From: Pseudooceanicola atlanticus
GTDB taxonomy: Bacteria; Pseudomonadota; Alphaproteobacteria; Rhodobacterales; Rhodobacteraceae
Assembly (NCBI RefSeq): GCF_000768315.1
Contig: NZ_AQQX01000003.1
Location: 186,001 to 250,000, forward strand
Direction of reading: 5' to 3'
Length of the DNA: 64,000 nucleotides
Of the stretch, positions 9,653-19,258 are shown piece by piece. The notes under the pieces are model-generated. The model ran no database searches. It had not been told where the DNA came from and saw nothing but the letters and a program-made list of their open reading frames with translations. The position numbers and the translations under genes were made by a program. Position 1 is the stretch's first letter; the number at the start of each line of letters is the position of its first letter.

Positions 9653-10513
9653 ATGACCGACTCGCTGACACTTCCCGCTGGCCCGATGGGCGAATGGCCC
9701 GAGCTTCTGCCCGGTTGGGTCTGGCTGTGCGGCGCGGGTCCCGGCGATCCGGGCCTGCTGACGATCCACGCGCTGAACGCGCTGCGCCAGGCCGACGTGG
9801 TGATCTACGATGCGCTGGTGCAGGAGGCGATCCTCGACTGGGCGCCCCAGGCCGAACATGTCTACGCGGGCAAGCGCGGCGGCAAGCCGTCGGCCAAGCA
9901 GCGGGACATCTCCCTCCGCCTCGTCGATCTGGCCAAGGCTGGCAAGCGGGTGCTGCGTCTGAAGGGCGGTGATCCGTTCGTCTTCGGACGTGGCGGCGAA
10001 GAGGCCCAGACCCTGATCCAGCATGGCGTTCCTGTACGGATCATCCCCGGCATCAGCGCGGGTATCGGGGGCCTGGCCTATGCGGGCATCCCTGTGACGC
10101 ATCGCGACGTGAACCAATCCGTCACCTTCATCACCGGCCATGACCAGACCGGAGAGGCGACCGCCTCGCTCAACTGGAAGGCCATTGCCGAAGGCGCGCA
10201 GGTCCTCGTGATCTACATGGGCATGAAACATGCCGAACATATCGCCAATGCCCTGCTCGATGCGGGCCGTCCGGCGGATGAACCCGCCGCCGTCGTCAGT
10301 TCGGCCACCACGCCCGACCAACAGGTGCTCGAGACGACGTTGGGCCGCCTGGCCGGCGATATCGCCGCCTCGGGGCTGGAGCCGCCGGCGATCCTGTGCA
10401 TCGGTCGATCCGTCCTGATGCGGCAGGTTCTGGACTGGCAGGCCCTGATGAACGGCGAAACGCCCCGCGATCTCGACCCGTTGGGCCGTGGCCTCCCGGC
10501 CGAGGTCTCGTGA
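9653..10513 (+). CDS. cobA: Uroporphyrinogen-III C-methyltransferase
   Basis: Methylates uroporphyrinogen III at C2 and C7 with S-adenosylmethionine to give precorrin-2, the branch to corrins and siroheme. The protein is 286 aa. GAGPGDPG (27-34) and RLKGGDPFVFGRG (102-114) are the SAM-binding tetrapyrrole methylase motifs. Single methylase domain, without the CysG dehydrogenase/ferrochelatase part. The stop overlaps the start of cobB (GTGA), so the two are coupled, which points to a cobalamin role rather than siroheme. Confidence 0.93.
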   Translation: MTDSLTLPAGPMGEWPELLPGWVWLCGAGPGDPGLLTIHALNALRQADVVIYDALVQEAILDWAPQAEHVYAGKRGGKPSAKQRDISLRLVDLAKAGKRVLRLKGGDPFVFGRGGEEAQTLIQHGVPVRIIPGISAGIGGLAYAGIPVTHRDVNQSVTFITGHDQTGEATASLNWKAIAEGAQVLVIYMGMKHAEHIANALLDAGRPADEPAAVVSSATTPDQQVLETTLGRLAGDIAASGLEPPAILCIGRSVLMRQVLDWQALMNGETPRDLDPLGRGLPAEVS

Positions 10514-11793
10514 AGGGGCTGATCCTCGCCGCGCCGTCCTCTGGCGCGGGCAAGACGACGATCACCCTGGCGCTCCTGCGATGGCTCAGCCGCAATGGTC
10601 TCGCGGTCCGGGCGGCGAAATCCGGTCCCGACTACATCGACCCGAAATTCCACGAAGCCGCCTGCGGGCAGACCTGCCTGAACCTCGACGCCTGGGCGAT
10701 GTCGCCCGACCGGTTGCGGATGCTGGCCGGCGGTGAGGTGCCACTGATCATCGAGGGCGCCATGGGCCTTTTCGACGGTGCCCCGCCCAACGGGCGCGGC
10801 GCGGTGGCAGACCTGGCGCGGCTTCTGGACCTGCCGGTCGTCCTGATCGTCGATGCGGGCCGAATGGCGCAATCCGTTGCCCCGCTGGTCGCCGGCTTCG
10901 CGGGCCATGACCCGCAGGTCCGCGTGGCCGGTATCATCCTGAACAACGTGGGCTCGGCCCGGCATGCAGGGATGCTACGCCATGCGCTGGAGCCGCTGGG
11001 CCTGCCGGTGCTGGCCGTGATGCCAAGAGCGCCGGACCTCACCATGCCCTCGCGCCACCTTGGGCTGGTTCAGGCCGGGGAACGCAGCGATCTGGACCTC
11101 TTCCTCGACCATGCCGCCGACCGCCTTGCCGCTGGCGTCGACGGGGACATCCCGCCCGGACTGGACCGCATTCTCGACCTCGCAGCCCCACTGCCCGACG
11201 CATCGGATGGCCCGAGCCTGCCGCCCCCCGCGCAGCGGATCGCACTGGCCCGGGACGAGGCGTTTGCCTTCTCCTACCCCCATATGCTGGCCGACTGGCA
11301 CGCACAGGGGGCCGAGATCCTGCCCTTCTCTCCCCTCGCCGACGATCGGGTCCCCGAGGCCGATTTCGTCTTCCTGCCCGGCGGCTATCCGGAGCTTCAC
11401 GCCCCCCGCATCGCCGCCGCCTCCCGCTTCCTAGATACCCTGCGCAGCCATGCGCAGTCCCGGCCCGTCTACGGCGAATGCGGGGGATACATGGTGCTGG
11501 GTGAGTCGCTGACCGATGCTGACGGCACCTCCCATGCAATGGCGGGTCTGCTGCAATTGGCCACATCCTTCGAAAAACGCCGCCTGCATCTGGGCTATCG
11601 CCGCCTCACGGCTCAGGCCGGCCCGTTTTCCGGCCCGCATATGGCGCATGAATTCCATTACGCGACAACGCTTTATGCCCACGGGACACCACTCTTCGAA
11701 GCCTGGGACGCAACCGATACGGCCCTGCCCCCGATGGGCCTGCGCAAGGGTCATGTCGCCGGGTCCTTCGCCCATGTGATCGACCGGGCCTGA
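10510..11793 (+). CDS. cobB: Cobyrinate / hydrogenobyrinate a,c-diamide synthase
   Basis: ATP-dependent amidation of the a and c carboxylates of the corrin ring with glutamine. The protein is 427 aa. The N-terminal dethiobiotin-synthase-like ATPase has APSSGAGKTT (8-17) and KSGPDYIDPKFH. The C-terminal class I amidotransferase domain has the nucleophile in YGECGGYMVLG (Cys324). The GTG start at 10510 overlaps the cobA stop by 4 nt. Earlier in-frame codons would run inside cobA. Aerobic Rhodobacterales use hydrogenobyrinate as substrate; the exact substrate is inferred. Confidence 0.93.
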   Translation: MKGLILAAPSSGAGKTTITLALLRWLSRNGLAVRAAKSGPDYIDPKFHEAACGQTCLNLDAWAMSPDRLRMLAGGEVPLIIEGAMGLFDGAPPNGRGAVADLARLLDLPVVLIVDAGRMAQSVAPLVAGFAGHDPQVRVAGIILNNVGSARHAGMLRHALEPLGLPVLAVMPRAPDLTMPSRHLGLVQAGERSDLDLFLDHAADRLAAGVDGDIPPGLDRILDLAAPLPDASDGPSLPPPAQRIALARDEAFAFSYPHMLADWHAQGAEILPFSPLADDRVPEADFVFLPGGYPELHAPRIAAASRFLDTLRSHAQSRPVYGECGGYMVLGESLTDADGTSHAMAGLLQLATSFEKRRLHLGYRRLTAQAGPFSGPHMAHEFHYATTLYAHGTPLFEAWDATDTALPPMGLRKGHVAGSFAHVIDRA

Positions 11794-11838
11794 TCGCGCC
11801 GTCTTGCCCTTCCCCGACCGTGGGTCTACGGATTTCAC

Positions 11839-13065
11839 ATGACTGAATCCGAATACATCCCCGACGACAGCCGCGCCCGCCGCAACGTGTTTGTGCTGGT
11901 CCTTGCCCAGGCCATTCTGGGTGCGCAGATGCCGATGATCTTTACCATTGGCGGGCTGGCGGGCCAGTCGCTGGCCTCCAATATCTGCTTCGCGACGCTG
12001 CCGATCTCGATGATCGTGCTGGGCTCGATGCTGTCGGCCACGCCGCTGTCCTGGGTAATGCAGACCTATGGTCGCCGCGCCGGGTTCTTCCTGGGCGCGA
12101 CCGGGGGCACGATCGGCGGCATTGTCGGGGCCTACGGGCTGTACACGGCGTCCTTCCCGATCTTCCTGCTCGGCTCGCTCTTCACCGGGCTCTACATGTC
12201 GGCGCACGGATTCTACCGCTTTGCCGCGGCGGACACCGCGTCAGACGACTTCCGGCCCAAGGCGATTTCCTACGTCATGGCCGGCGGACTGGCCTCGGCG
12301 ATCATCGGGCCGCAGGTGGTCAAGGTGACGGCGGATGCGATGGTGATCCCCTTTCTGGGCACCTATATCGCCGTGATCTCGGTCAACGTGATCGGGTCTC
12401 TGCTGTTCCTCTTCCTCGACATCCCGCGCCCGCCTCGCCCGGCCGAGGACGCGCCGCGCGGCCGCAGCCGCCTTCAATTGCTGGCCACGCCGCGCATCGC
12501 CGTGGCGGTGATCTGCGCCATGGTGTCCTACGCGCTGATGAACCTGGTGATGACCTCGACCCCGCTGGCCGTGGTCGGCTGCGGTTTCGACAAGGGCAAC
12601 GCGGCAGATGTGGTGACATCGCACGTCCTGGCCATGTTCGTGCCCAGCTTCTTCACCGGTCACCTGATAAACAGGTTCGGCGTCGAAAAGATCGTTGGCG
12701 CAGGCATCGTGATCCTCGCAGGCGCCGGGGCCGTGGCCCTCCAAGGCGTTGATCTTGAAAATTTCTTCATCGCGCTGGTCCTGCTGGGCGTGGGCTGGAA
12801 CTTTGGCTTCATCGGCGCGACCACGATGCTGGCCGGCGCCCATGAACCGCATGAGCGAGGCCGAATGCAGGGTCTGAACGACCTGATCGTCTTTGGCGGC
12901 GTGACTGTCGCCTCGCTGGCCTCGGGCGGGTTGATGAACTGCTCTGGCGGGGATGCCCAGGCGGGTTGGACGGCCGTGAACCTGGCGATGGCACCCTTCC
13001 TGATGCTGGCCGGTGGCGCGCTGATCTGGCTGGTTTTCCGTCCCAAGGAAGAGGCCGCAGCCTGA
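11839..13065 (+). CDS. MFS transporter
   Basis: A 408-aa polytopic inner-membrane protein with about 12 hydrophobic segments in two blocks, separated by a basic cytosolic loop near residues 200-215 (RPPRPAEDAPRGRSR). Short conserved features such as MQTYGRRAGFFLGA resemble the loop 2-3 motif of MFS carriers. It lies 45 bp after cobB on the same strand but has only a weak ribosome site, and nothing indicates a corrinoid substrate. Converges on the phytoene-synthase-like gene with a 6-bp gap. Confidence 0.82.
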   Translation: MTESEYIPDDSRARRNVFVLVLAQAILGAQMPMIFTIGGLAGQSLASNICFATLPISMIVLGSMLSATPLSWVMQTYGRRAGFFLGATGGTIGGIVGAYGLYTASFPIFLLGSLFTGLYMSAHGFYRFAAADTASDDFRPKAISYVMAGGLASAIIGPQVVKVTADAMVIPFLGTYIAVISVNVIGSLLFLFLDIPRPPRPAEDAPRGRSRLQLLATPRIAVAVICAMVSYALMNLVMTSTPLAVVGCGFDKGNAADVVTSHVLAMFVPSFFTGHLINRFGVEKIVGAGIVILAGAGAVALQGVDLENFFIALVLLGVGWNFGFIGATTMLAGAHEPHERGRMQGLNDLIVFGGVTVASLASGGLMNCSGGDAQAGWTAVNLAMAPFLMLAGGALIWLVFRPKEEAAA

Positions 13066-13071
13066 TCTGAT

Positions 13072-13848
13072 CTACCAGAGCCGCCCTGTCATGGCCGTCA
13101 GGGTCAATGGCAGGCGGCTTCCCAGCTCTCCTCCGCCAAGCGCGCCGTCCCGCACCTTCTGCGGATCGCGCGCGGCCTGGCGCAGCACCTTGCCCGCCCC
13201 GGCCATCGGATAGAAGGCCGCCCGCGCCTGTTTCGGAACCTGTGACCAGTCGCGACGCATGGATTTCAGGTCGTCCAGCGCATGGGTCGCCAGCGTCCGG
13301 ATCGCGTCGTCACCGGTATCCGACAGGGGGCGACGACCCGCCGCCTCCAGCGCCGGAAGCGCCTGAAACCAATTGGCCAGCCCAAGAGCCCTGCCGGCCC
13401 GTTCGGCCAGCGCCTCGCCACCACCAAGGGCGCGCGCAGCCACGGCGATCAGACCCCCGGCGGTTGCGTCCAGATAGGCCCAAAGCGCTGAATCATCAGG
13501 AAAAACCGACGGCTCCACGTCCCATTCCCGTGCCTCGACCAACACGTCAAGCTGCCGCGCATCCTTGTCCGAGATGACTGTGGCCAACGGGGTGACGACC
13601 TCGTGCCGGCGGACGAAACCGCCGGCCTCGATCTCGGCCAGCGCATCGCGCCACCATTGCAGCCGCATCCGGGCGATCATCGGTTCCTGCGTGACCCAGG
13701 GGGCGCGGGCGACCTCGAGGTTGAAGGCATAAAGCGGAAACAGCACCCGGCGCGCCGCCAGCGGGGCCGCCATCGTGGCGCGGAACCGGCCCGGATCCCC
13801 GCGTTCGACCAGAGCCGCACAGGCCGAGAAATCGTCGCGTTCATCCAT
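13072..13848 (-). CDS. Squalene/phytoene synthase family protein, probably non-enzymatic (NDUFAF6-like)
   Basis: A 258-aa protein of the trans-isoprenyl-diphosphate synthase family, recognisable from RVLFPLYAFNLEVAR and RMRLQWWRDAL and from LGLANWFQALPAL in the second half. The two Asp-rich DxxxD motifs that bind diphosphate-Mg in true phytoene synthases are not present at these positions, so catalysis is doubtful. Mitochondrial NDUFAF6, a complex I assembly factor, has the same character. ATG 13848 overlaps the hydrolase gene by 8 nt, placing it third in a cimA-hydrolase-this gene series. Confidence 0.7.
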   Translation of the reverse strand: MDERDDFSACAALVERGDPGRFRATMAAPLAARRVLFPLYAFNLEVARAPWVTQEPMIARMRLQWWRDALAEIEAGGFVRRHEVVTPLATVISDKDARQLDVLVEAREWDVEPSVFPDDSALWAYLDATAGGLIAVAARALGGGEALAERAGRALGLANWFQALPALEAAGRRPLSDTGDDAIRTLATHALDDLKSMRRDWSQVPKQARAAFYPMAGAGKVLRQAARDPQKVRDGALGGGELGSRLPLTLTAMTGRLW

Positions 13849-14824
13849 CGGTAAGCATCGCCTTGATGGCATTGATCGCCTGCGGGGAGCTGACCACGTC
13901 GAGGTGGCTTTTCCCCTCGACCAACAGGTACTTACCCCTGTCCGTATGCTCCGCGAAGGTGGGCACGAAAGCATCGGCGACAAAGGCCTCGTCCTCGGTC
14001 CCGACGACCAGCAGGAAGGGTGGCAAGGCGGCGATATCAGACCCCCAGTCCCGGCGCGGCGCAAAGCTCTGGTTCAGGCGCCAAGAATAGGCGGTGGTCG
14101 CGCGGTGGCCTTCGGGGCCGTTCAGCACCTCGTCCGGCATGGCAAACTGAATGGCGGTCAGGTGGTCCAGCGCATGGATGCGGGCGGCGTTGAGCATCGA
14201 CAGGCCGATGATGCGCCGGGTCAGCGGGCGGGCCCAGCCCCCGGAATTGGGACGGGTCGTCGGCGCGTCATATTGCACGAACGGCGCCAGCAAGATCGCC
14301 TCGTCGATCATCTTGCCATAATTGCCACCGGCAAAGCGGATGACAAGCCCCCCGCCCGAGGAATGGCCGGCCATCACAACCCTTTGATCCGGCTTGGCAA
14401 AAGCGGCGATCAGGTCGGCCAGGTCATCCTCGAACTGGCCGATATAGTCGACATCGCCCCGCCGGCCCGGCCGGGCGCCATGTCCTCGCAGATCGGGGGC
14501 GATGACCTCGGCCACCTCCGCCAGTTCGGGCGTGATCGCGTCGAACTGCCCGCCATCCCAGCCCGAGCCATGGACCAGCACGAGAAGCGGTGCGCCCTCC
14601 GGTCCCGGCAGATAACGGACCTGCGCGGCAAAGCCGTCGCGCAGCGGAACCGACAGCAACGGCAACGGGTCTGCTGTGCCTGCGACCAGCCGAGTGAAGT
14701 CCAGCCCGCCCTCGGTATCCGACAGATCTGTCGGGCGTTGCGATGCGATCAGGCCAAGCGCGATCCCGAATGGGATCGCCAGAGAAATGACTGCGATGCC
14801 AATGACTTTCAGGATCATCTTCAT
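13841..14824 (-). CDS. Alpha/beta hydrolase with N-terminal membrane anchor
   Basis: A 327-aa protein. Residues 1-28 are a hydrophobic signal-anchor (MKMILKVIGIAVISLAIPFG onward). The fold motifs follow: LVHGSGWDG (oxyanion), PDLRGHG, the nucleophile elbow GHSSGG, and an Asp/His pair in VVGTEDEAF and EGKSHLDV. It is probably membrane-bound or periplasmic; the substrate is unknown (monoacylglycerol-lipase or esterase-like). Begins 1 bp after cimA and overlaps the next gene. Confidence 0.8.
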   Translation of the reverse strand: MKMILKVIGIAVISLAIPFGIALGLIASQRPTDLSDTEGGLDFTRLVAGTADPLPLLSVPLRDGFAAQVRYLPGPEGAPLLVLVHGSGWDGGQFDAITPELAEVAEVIAPDLRGHGARPGRRGDVDYIGQFEDDLADLIAAFAKPDQRVVMAGHSSGGGLVIRFAGGNYGKMIDEAILLAPFVQYDAPTTRPNSGGWARPLTRRIIGLSMLNAARIHALDHLTAIQFAMPDEVLNGPEGHRATTAYSWRLNQSFAPRRDWGSDIAALPPFLLVVGTEDEAFVADAFVPTFAEHTDRGKYLLVEGKSHLDVVSSPQAINAIKAMLTDG

Positions 14825-14825
14825 C

Positions 14826-16460
14826 CTACTCGGCGGGCGCCTTGGCCGCGCGGGTTTCGCGCAGAAGTTTCCAGTTGATCGCGTCCAGCAGCGCCTCGAA
14901 CGAGGCGTCGACTATGTTGGGCGACACGCCCACGGTGGACCAGCGGCGACCCGCCCCGTCCTCGCTGTCGATGATGACGCGGGTGACGGCCTCGGTCCCG
15001 CCCTGGGTGATGCGCACCTTGAAGTCGACCAGCCGCATGTCGGCGATGGCCTCCTGGTACTGGCCGAGGTCCTTGGCCAGAGCCGTCGACAGCGCGTTGA
15101 CGGGGCCGCGATCGCTGCCCGCCTCGTCCAGGCTTTCGGAGACGGAGAGCCGTTTCTCGCCATCCACCTTCACCACGACGACCGCCTCGGACAGGCTTAC
15201 CATCTTGTTATACTTGTTCTTTCTGCGTTCCACCGTGACGCGGTAGCGCTTGACCTCGAAAAACTCGGGCATGTCGCCGAGCACCTGGCGGGCCAGCACC
15301 TCGAACGAGGCCTGGGCGCTGTCATAGGTGTAGCCGCGCGCCTCGCGTTCCTTGACCTCGTCCAGCATCCGCGCCAGCGCCGGATCGCCCTGCTCCACCC
15401 GAATGCCCGCATCGGCCAGGCGGCGGCGCAGGTTGGATTGCCCGGCCTGGTTGGACATCGGGATGACCCGTTCATTGCCCACCAACGCAGGGTCGATATG
15501 TTCGTAAGTCGTTGGATCCTTTAGGATTGCCGAGGCATGCAGTCCCGCCTTATGCGCGAAGGCAGAGGCCCCGACAAAGGGGGCCTGCTTGGTCGGCACA
15601 CGGTTCAGGATATCGTCAAGCTGGCGCGACACCTGGGTCAGGGCGGTCAGGGCTTCGGGGGTGACGCCGATATCGTAGCGGCTGCGATAGGGCTCCTTGA
15701 GCATCAGCGTCGGGATCAGGGTGACGAGGTTGGCATTGCCGCAACGTTCGCCCAGCCCATTGAGCGTGCCCTGGATCTGCCGCGCCCCCGCATCAACGGC
15801 GGCCAGCGATCCGGCCACGGCGTTGGCCGTGTCGTTATGTGTATGAATTCCAAGGATTTCACCGGCGATCCCGGCCTCGATCACCTCAGTCACGATGCGA
15901 AAGATCTCGGTCGGGAGGGTGCCGCCATTGGTGTCACACAGCACGATCCAGCGGGCACCGGCCTGTTGCGCGGCCTTCAGGCAGCGCAGGGCATAGTCGG
16001 GATTGGCCTTGTAACCGTCGAAGAAATGTTCGGCGTCGAAGATGGCTTCTCTTTTGTTTTCAACAAGATGCGAGAGCGAGGCCTGGATGTTTTCGACATT
16101 GTCGTCCAGCCCGATGCCAAGCGCGGTGGTGACGTGGAAATCATGCGTCTTGCCGACAAGGCAGACGGTGCCGGTGCCGGCATTGACCACGGCCGCCAGA
16201 ACATCGTCGTTCGCGGCGGAGCGTCCGGCCCGCTTGGTCATCCCGAAGGCAGTCATTTTCGCTTTGGTCTCAGGGGCTTCGGCGAAGAAGGCGCTGTCGG
16301 TCGGGTTGGCGCCGGGCCAGCCGCCCTCAATGTAATCGACGCCCAGACGGTCGAGCATTTCGGTGATCTGGAGCTTTTCGGGGGTGGAGAATTGCACCCC
16401 CTGGGTCTGCTGTCCGTCACGCAGGGTGGTGTCGTAGAGGTAGAGGCGTTCGCGGGTCAT
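14826..16460 (-). CDS. cimA: (R)-citramalate synthase
   Basis: Condenses pyruvate and acetyl-CoA to (R)-citramalate, the threonine-independent entry to isoleucine. The protein is 544 aa, the usual length of the CimA/LeuA-like family (TIGR00977 type). DTTLRDGQQTQG (10-21) is the DRE-TIM metallolyase metal/substrate motif, HTHND (206-210) supplies the metal-binding histidines, and the C-terminus is a regulatory LeuA-dimer-type domain. ATG 16460 has GGGAGG about 5 nt upstream. An isopropylmalate/homocitrate synthase is less likely because of length and the GGWPGANP motif. Four phased 11-bp repeats lie just upstream. Confidence 0.88.
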   Translation of the reverse strand: MTRERLYLYDTTLRDGQQTQGVQFSTPEKLQITEMLDRLGVDYIEGGWPGANPTDSAFFAEAPETKAKMTAFGMTKRAGRSAANDDVLAAVVNAGTGTVCLVGKTHDFHVTTALGIGLDDNVENIQASLSHLVENKREAIFDAEHFFDGYKANPDYALRCLKAAQQAGARWIVLCDTNGGTLPTEIFRIVTEVIEAGIAGEILGIHTHNDTANAVAGSLAAVDAGARQIQGTLNGLGERCGNANLVTLIPTLMLKEPYRSRYDIGVTPEALTALTQVSRQLDDILNRVPTKQAPFVGASAFAHKAGLHASAILKDPTTYEHIDPALVGNERVIPMSNQAGQSNLRRRLADAGIRVEQGDPALARMLDEVKEREARGYTYDSAQASFEVLARQVLGDMPEFFEVKRYRVTVERRKNKYNKMVSLSEAVVVVKVDGEKRLSVSESLDEAGSDRGPVNALSTALAKDLGQYQEAIADMRLVDFKVRITQGGTEAVTRVIIDSEDGAGRRWSTVGVSPNIVDASFEALLDAINWKLLRETRAAKAPAE

Positions 16461-16488
16461 TTCGCCCTCCCTGAGCCGCTCAAAACGG

Positions 16489-16530
16489 CATCGGTATCGC
16501 GTCGGTATGACGTCGGTATTGCGTCGGTGC
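16489..16530 (-). repeat. Four ~11-bp phased direct repeats upstream of cimA
   Basis: TCGGTAT(C/G/T) recurs at 16491, 16502 and 16513, with a degenerate TCGGTG at 16524, at an exact 11-bp spacing. On the minus strand this reads ATACCGACG repeated 30-70 bp before the cimA start. One repeat per helical turn would suit co-operative protein binding, but a simple slippage array is equally possible. Confidence 0.5.
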
Positions 16531-16609
16531 ATCCGGACGGGGCCGCAACGATTTGGTCATGCCGGGCCGGATGCGGTTGGGTGGAGGCGGATTGCAGGTC
16601 GGAACCACG

Positions 16610-16699
16610 GTGAAAGCGGCGCGTGCGCCCTGCCCCCATGTCCAGCCCGGCGGCACCGCCGGGCAGCGCCCGACCGCTCCCCCGGGCGGGCGCTTTCAC
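16610..16699. repeat. Large structured palindromic segment between cysS and cimA
   Basis: GTGAAAGC (16610-16617) pairs with GCTTTCAC (16692-16699), enclosing a second perfect hairpin with 8-bp arms CCCGGCGG/CCGCCGGG (16646-16663). No T-tract follows on either strand, so it is not a classical terminator. It fills most of the 283-bp gap between the cysS stop and the cimA start. Confidence 0.45.
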
Positions 16700-16743
16700 G
16701 CCCCCAAGCGGCCGGTCGCTGCCCTTTGTGCTTGCGGCGGCGC

Positions 16744-18264
16744 TCACGACAGCCCCTCCAGCTTGGCCGGATCGAAATCCGGGCCGGGGATCAGCTCGAC
16801 CCCCGCCTTGGACATGCGGACCTCGACCCCCGCGGCAACGAGGGCCTGTTTCAGCGTATCGACGCGGGAGAAATCCTTGGTCTCCATCGCCTCGGCCCGG
16901 GCAGAAATCAAAGTGTCTTCCCAATCGCCCAAATCGAACGTCTCGGTGACTTGTCCCTCAAGCGCTTCCGCGAGTTCGGACCACGTGTAAAACCCGAGAA
17001 AAACAAGGTCCCGAGCAAGTTGACTTCCGTCGGTCGACCTTGCGGCCGCATCGAGGCCGGTCAGGGCCAATGGCGTATTCAGATCCGAGGCCAGCGCGTC
17101 GACAATTGCCTTCATTGGCGAGAGGGTCTTTGCATGTTCCAAATCGCCAAACTGGCGAATGAGTTCAATGTACTTCTGTAACTTGAGCTCAGCGTTCACC
17201 CGCTTCTCTTCGGTCCAGTCCATCGGCTTGCGATAATGGGTGCCCATGAACACGAAGCGGATCACCTCGCCCGGCACACCCTGATCCAGCAGGTCGCGCA
17301 CGGTGAAGAAATTGCCCAGGGACTTGGACATCTTCTTGCCCTCGACCTGCAGCATCTCGTTGTGCAGCCAGAAGTTCGCCATACGGTCGGTGTGATTGGC
17401 GCAGCAGCTTTGAGCGATTTCGTTTTCGTGGTGCGGGAACATCAAGTCGTTTCCGCCGCCATGAATATCAAAAACATCGCCTAACAAGGCTTTCGACATC
17501 GCTGAGCACTCGATATGCCACCCTGGACGGCCGCGACCCCAAGGGCTGTCCCAGCCCGGCAAGTCGTCGGTCGAGGGCTTCCACAACACGAAGTCCATCG
17601 GGTTCTTTTTGTAGTTCGCCACCTCGACCCGGGCGCCCGCGATCATGTCCTCAACTGAGCGGCCCGACAGGTTCCCGTATTCTTCGAAGCTTTCGACGTC
17701 GAACAATGCATGCACCGGCTCAACGAAATTGCGACGGTCGTTGAATGAGCGTGCATCAAAGTACACTGTTGCAGCATTGTCTTGGTTGTGTCGTCTGGGA
17801 TCAGGCTCCGGGTACGCGTGCTTATCTAGAATAAGTTGCTCGATCATCGCGATCATCTGGCCGATGTATTCCGTCGCGCGGGGTTCGTGATCGGGGCGCA
17901 GGGTGCCGAGCGCGTCCATGTCCTCGTGGTACCAGCGGATCGTCTCTTCCGTGCGCTCCGCGATCAGCTCTTCCAGCGTCCCGGGGGCGCCGGCCTCTTT
18001 GCGCTGAAGGGCGGTGGCGTTGATCTTGTCGTCGACGTCGGTGAAGTTGCGCACGTAGGTGACCTTGCCCCACCCGTTTTCCTTCGCGACATGGCGCAGC
18101 AGCCGGTTGAGCACGTCGAAGACCACGACGGGGCGCGCATTGCCCAGATGCGCCCGGTCATAAACCGTGGGCCCGCAGACATACATCCGCACGTTTTCGG
18201 GGTCGATCGGGGTGAAGACCTCTTTCTTGCGGGTCTTCGAATTCGTCAGTCTGATCTCGACCAT
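16744..18264 (-). CDS. cysS: Cysteinyl-tRNA synthetase
   Basis: Charges tRNA-Cys. The protein is 506 aa. [15 protein letters not shown] holds the first zinc ligand (Cys30) and the HIGH-like motif (39-42), [18 protein letters not shown] holds the zinc/active-site histidines, and KMSKS is at 311-315. It is about 40 residues longer than E. coli CysS. Stretches near 16890-17200 and 17640-17840 fall to roughly 50% GC, unlike the rest of the gene. The 180-bp gap before it (18265-18444) holds no gene I can support. Confidence 0.96.
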   Translation of the reverse strand: MVEIRLTNSKTRKKEVFTPIDPENVRMYVCGPTVYDRAHLGNARPVVVFDVLNRLLRHVAKENGWGKVTYVRNFTDVDDKINATALQRKEAGAPGTLEELIAERTEETIRWYHEDMDALGTLRPDHEPRATEYIGQMIAMIEQLILDKHAYPEPDPRRHNQDNAATVYFDARSFNDRRNFVEPVHALFDVESFEEYGNLSGRSVEDMIAGARVEVANYKKNPMDFVLWKPSTDDLPGWDSPWGRGRPGWHIECSAMSKALLGDVFDIHGGGNDLMFPHHENEIAQSCCANHTDRMANFWLHNEMLQVEGKKMSKSLGNFFTVRDLLDQGVPGEVIRFVFMGTHYRKPMDWTEEKRVNAELKLQKYIELIRQFGDLEHAKTLSPMKAIVDALASDLNTPLALTGLDAAARSTDGSQLARDLVFLGFYTWSELAEALEGQVTETFDLGDWEDTLISARAEAMETKDFSRVDTLKQALVAAGVEVRMSKAGVELIPGPDFDPAKLEGLS

Positions 18265-18444
18265 GGCGGTTCCTCGCGGTCTTTCCGCGGGCGGCTTAGC
18301 AAGATCGTCAGGATTTGGAAACGAAGAAGCGGCCCGCAGAGATGTCTCAGCAGGTGATAATGCAGCAGATAATGATGCCGTGCGTCTTCATGGGGATTGC
18401 ATAGCGCGGCGCGGGGGCGGTGCCAAGGGGTCTTTGTTGGGGCC

Positions 18445-19185
18445 CTACATCCAGCCGGTCGAGACGACCTTGGCCCAATCCTCGCGTCCGTGAGCGCTGG
18501 CCTGGGCGGCGGCGGCGTCCCAGTCATAGGGGATCTGGCGGTGATCGACCCGCCAGCCCGCCCCCTGCCGCGCGATCACCGCGTAGCTGGCCAGCGGTGT
18601 GCCGGTCTGCATGATATGAGCCGGGGCGCGGTCATCGGAATAGCCCGGACACCCGACAGAGCCCGGATTGACCAGCAGCCGCCCGTCGGCCAAGCGGATG
18701 GTCCGCGGCACATGGGTGTGGCCGTAGAGGATCAGGCTTTCGCTGATCCTGTCGGCAAGCGGCGCGATATGGTCCAGCGGCGCCAGGCGGAGCGTGCCGT
18801 CGGCCACGATCTCTGTCCAGTAGAGGTCATCCTGATCGGGCGTGGCATGGCAGAGATAGACATCCTCCAGCCGGGCCTCGGTCGGCAGGGTGCGGATCCA
18901 GTCGAAGGCGGCCTGCGGCAACAGGGTATGGGTCAGGCGGTCGGTGTCCCACATCTCCTCGGGGGCGTAGTCGACAAGGGCGCGGTCATGGTTGCCGCGC
19001 ACGGTCAGCAGGTTGAGCGGTTCCAGCTGGTCCCAGACGCCCGACGGGTCCATCGGGCCCGAAAACACATCACCCAGATTGACGATCCGGGTGATCCCGG
19101 CAGCGCGGATATCGGCCAGGGCGGCCTCCAGCGCGAGGGCGTTTCCATGGATATCGGCGAGGACGGCAAAGGGTGTGTCGGTCAT
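18445..19185 (-). CDS. Metallophosphoesterase (calcineurin-like, YfcE/ApaH-type fold)
   Basis: A 246-aa cytosolic phosphoesterase with the full set of metal-binding motifs: ADIHGN (Asp11, His13), NLGDVFSGP, VRGNHD, a His in LCHATP and the C-terminal YGHTHVP. These ligate two divalent metals in calcineurin-like enzymes. The substrate is not evident. Stands alone, divergent from the YjbR-like gene. Confidence 0.85.
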   Translation of the reverse strand: MTDTPFAVLADIHGNALALEAALADIRAAGITRIVNLGDVFSGPMDPSGVWDQLEPLNLLTVRGNHDRALVDYAPEEMWDTDRLTHTLLPQAAFDWIRTLPTEARLEDVYLCHATPDQDDLYWTEIVADGTLRLAPLDHIAPLADRISESLILYGHTHVPRTIRLADGRLLVNPGSVGCPGYSDDRAPAHIMQTGTPLASYAVIARQGAGWRVDHRQIPYDWDAAAAQASAHGREDWAKVVSTGWM

Positions 19186-19258
19186 GGCGGCATCTGAGCG
19201 GGCTTTACGGGCGGCGGCAAGCCTTGCCGTGCGGGAAGGGCCATGTCACGCTGCCGGA

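Noticed and set aside
16457-16924. 155-codon minus-strand ORF between cysS and cimA
   Set aside because: It overlaps the C-terminus of cysS out of frame and reads through the inverted repeat; composition is that of non-coding structured DNA.
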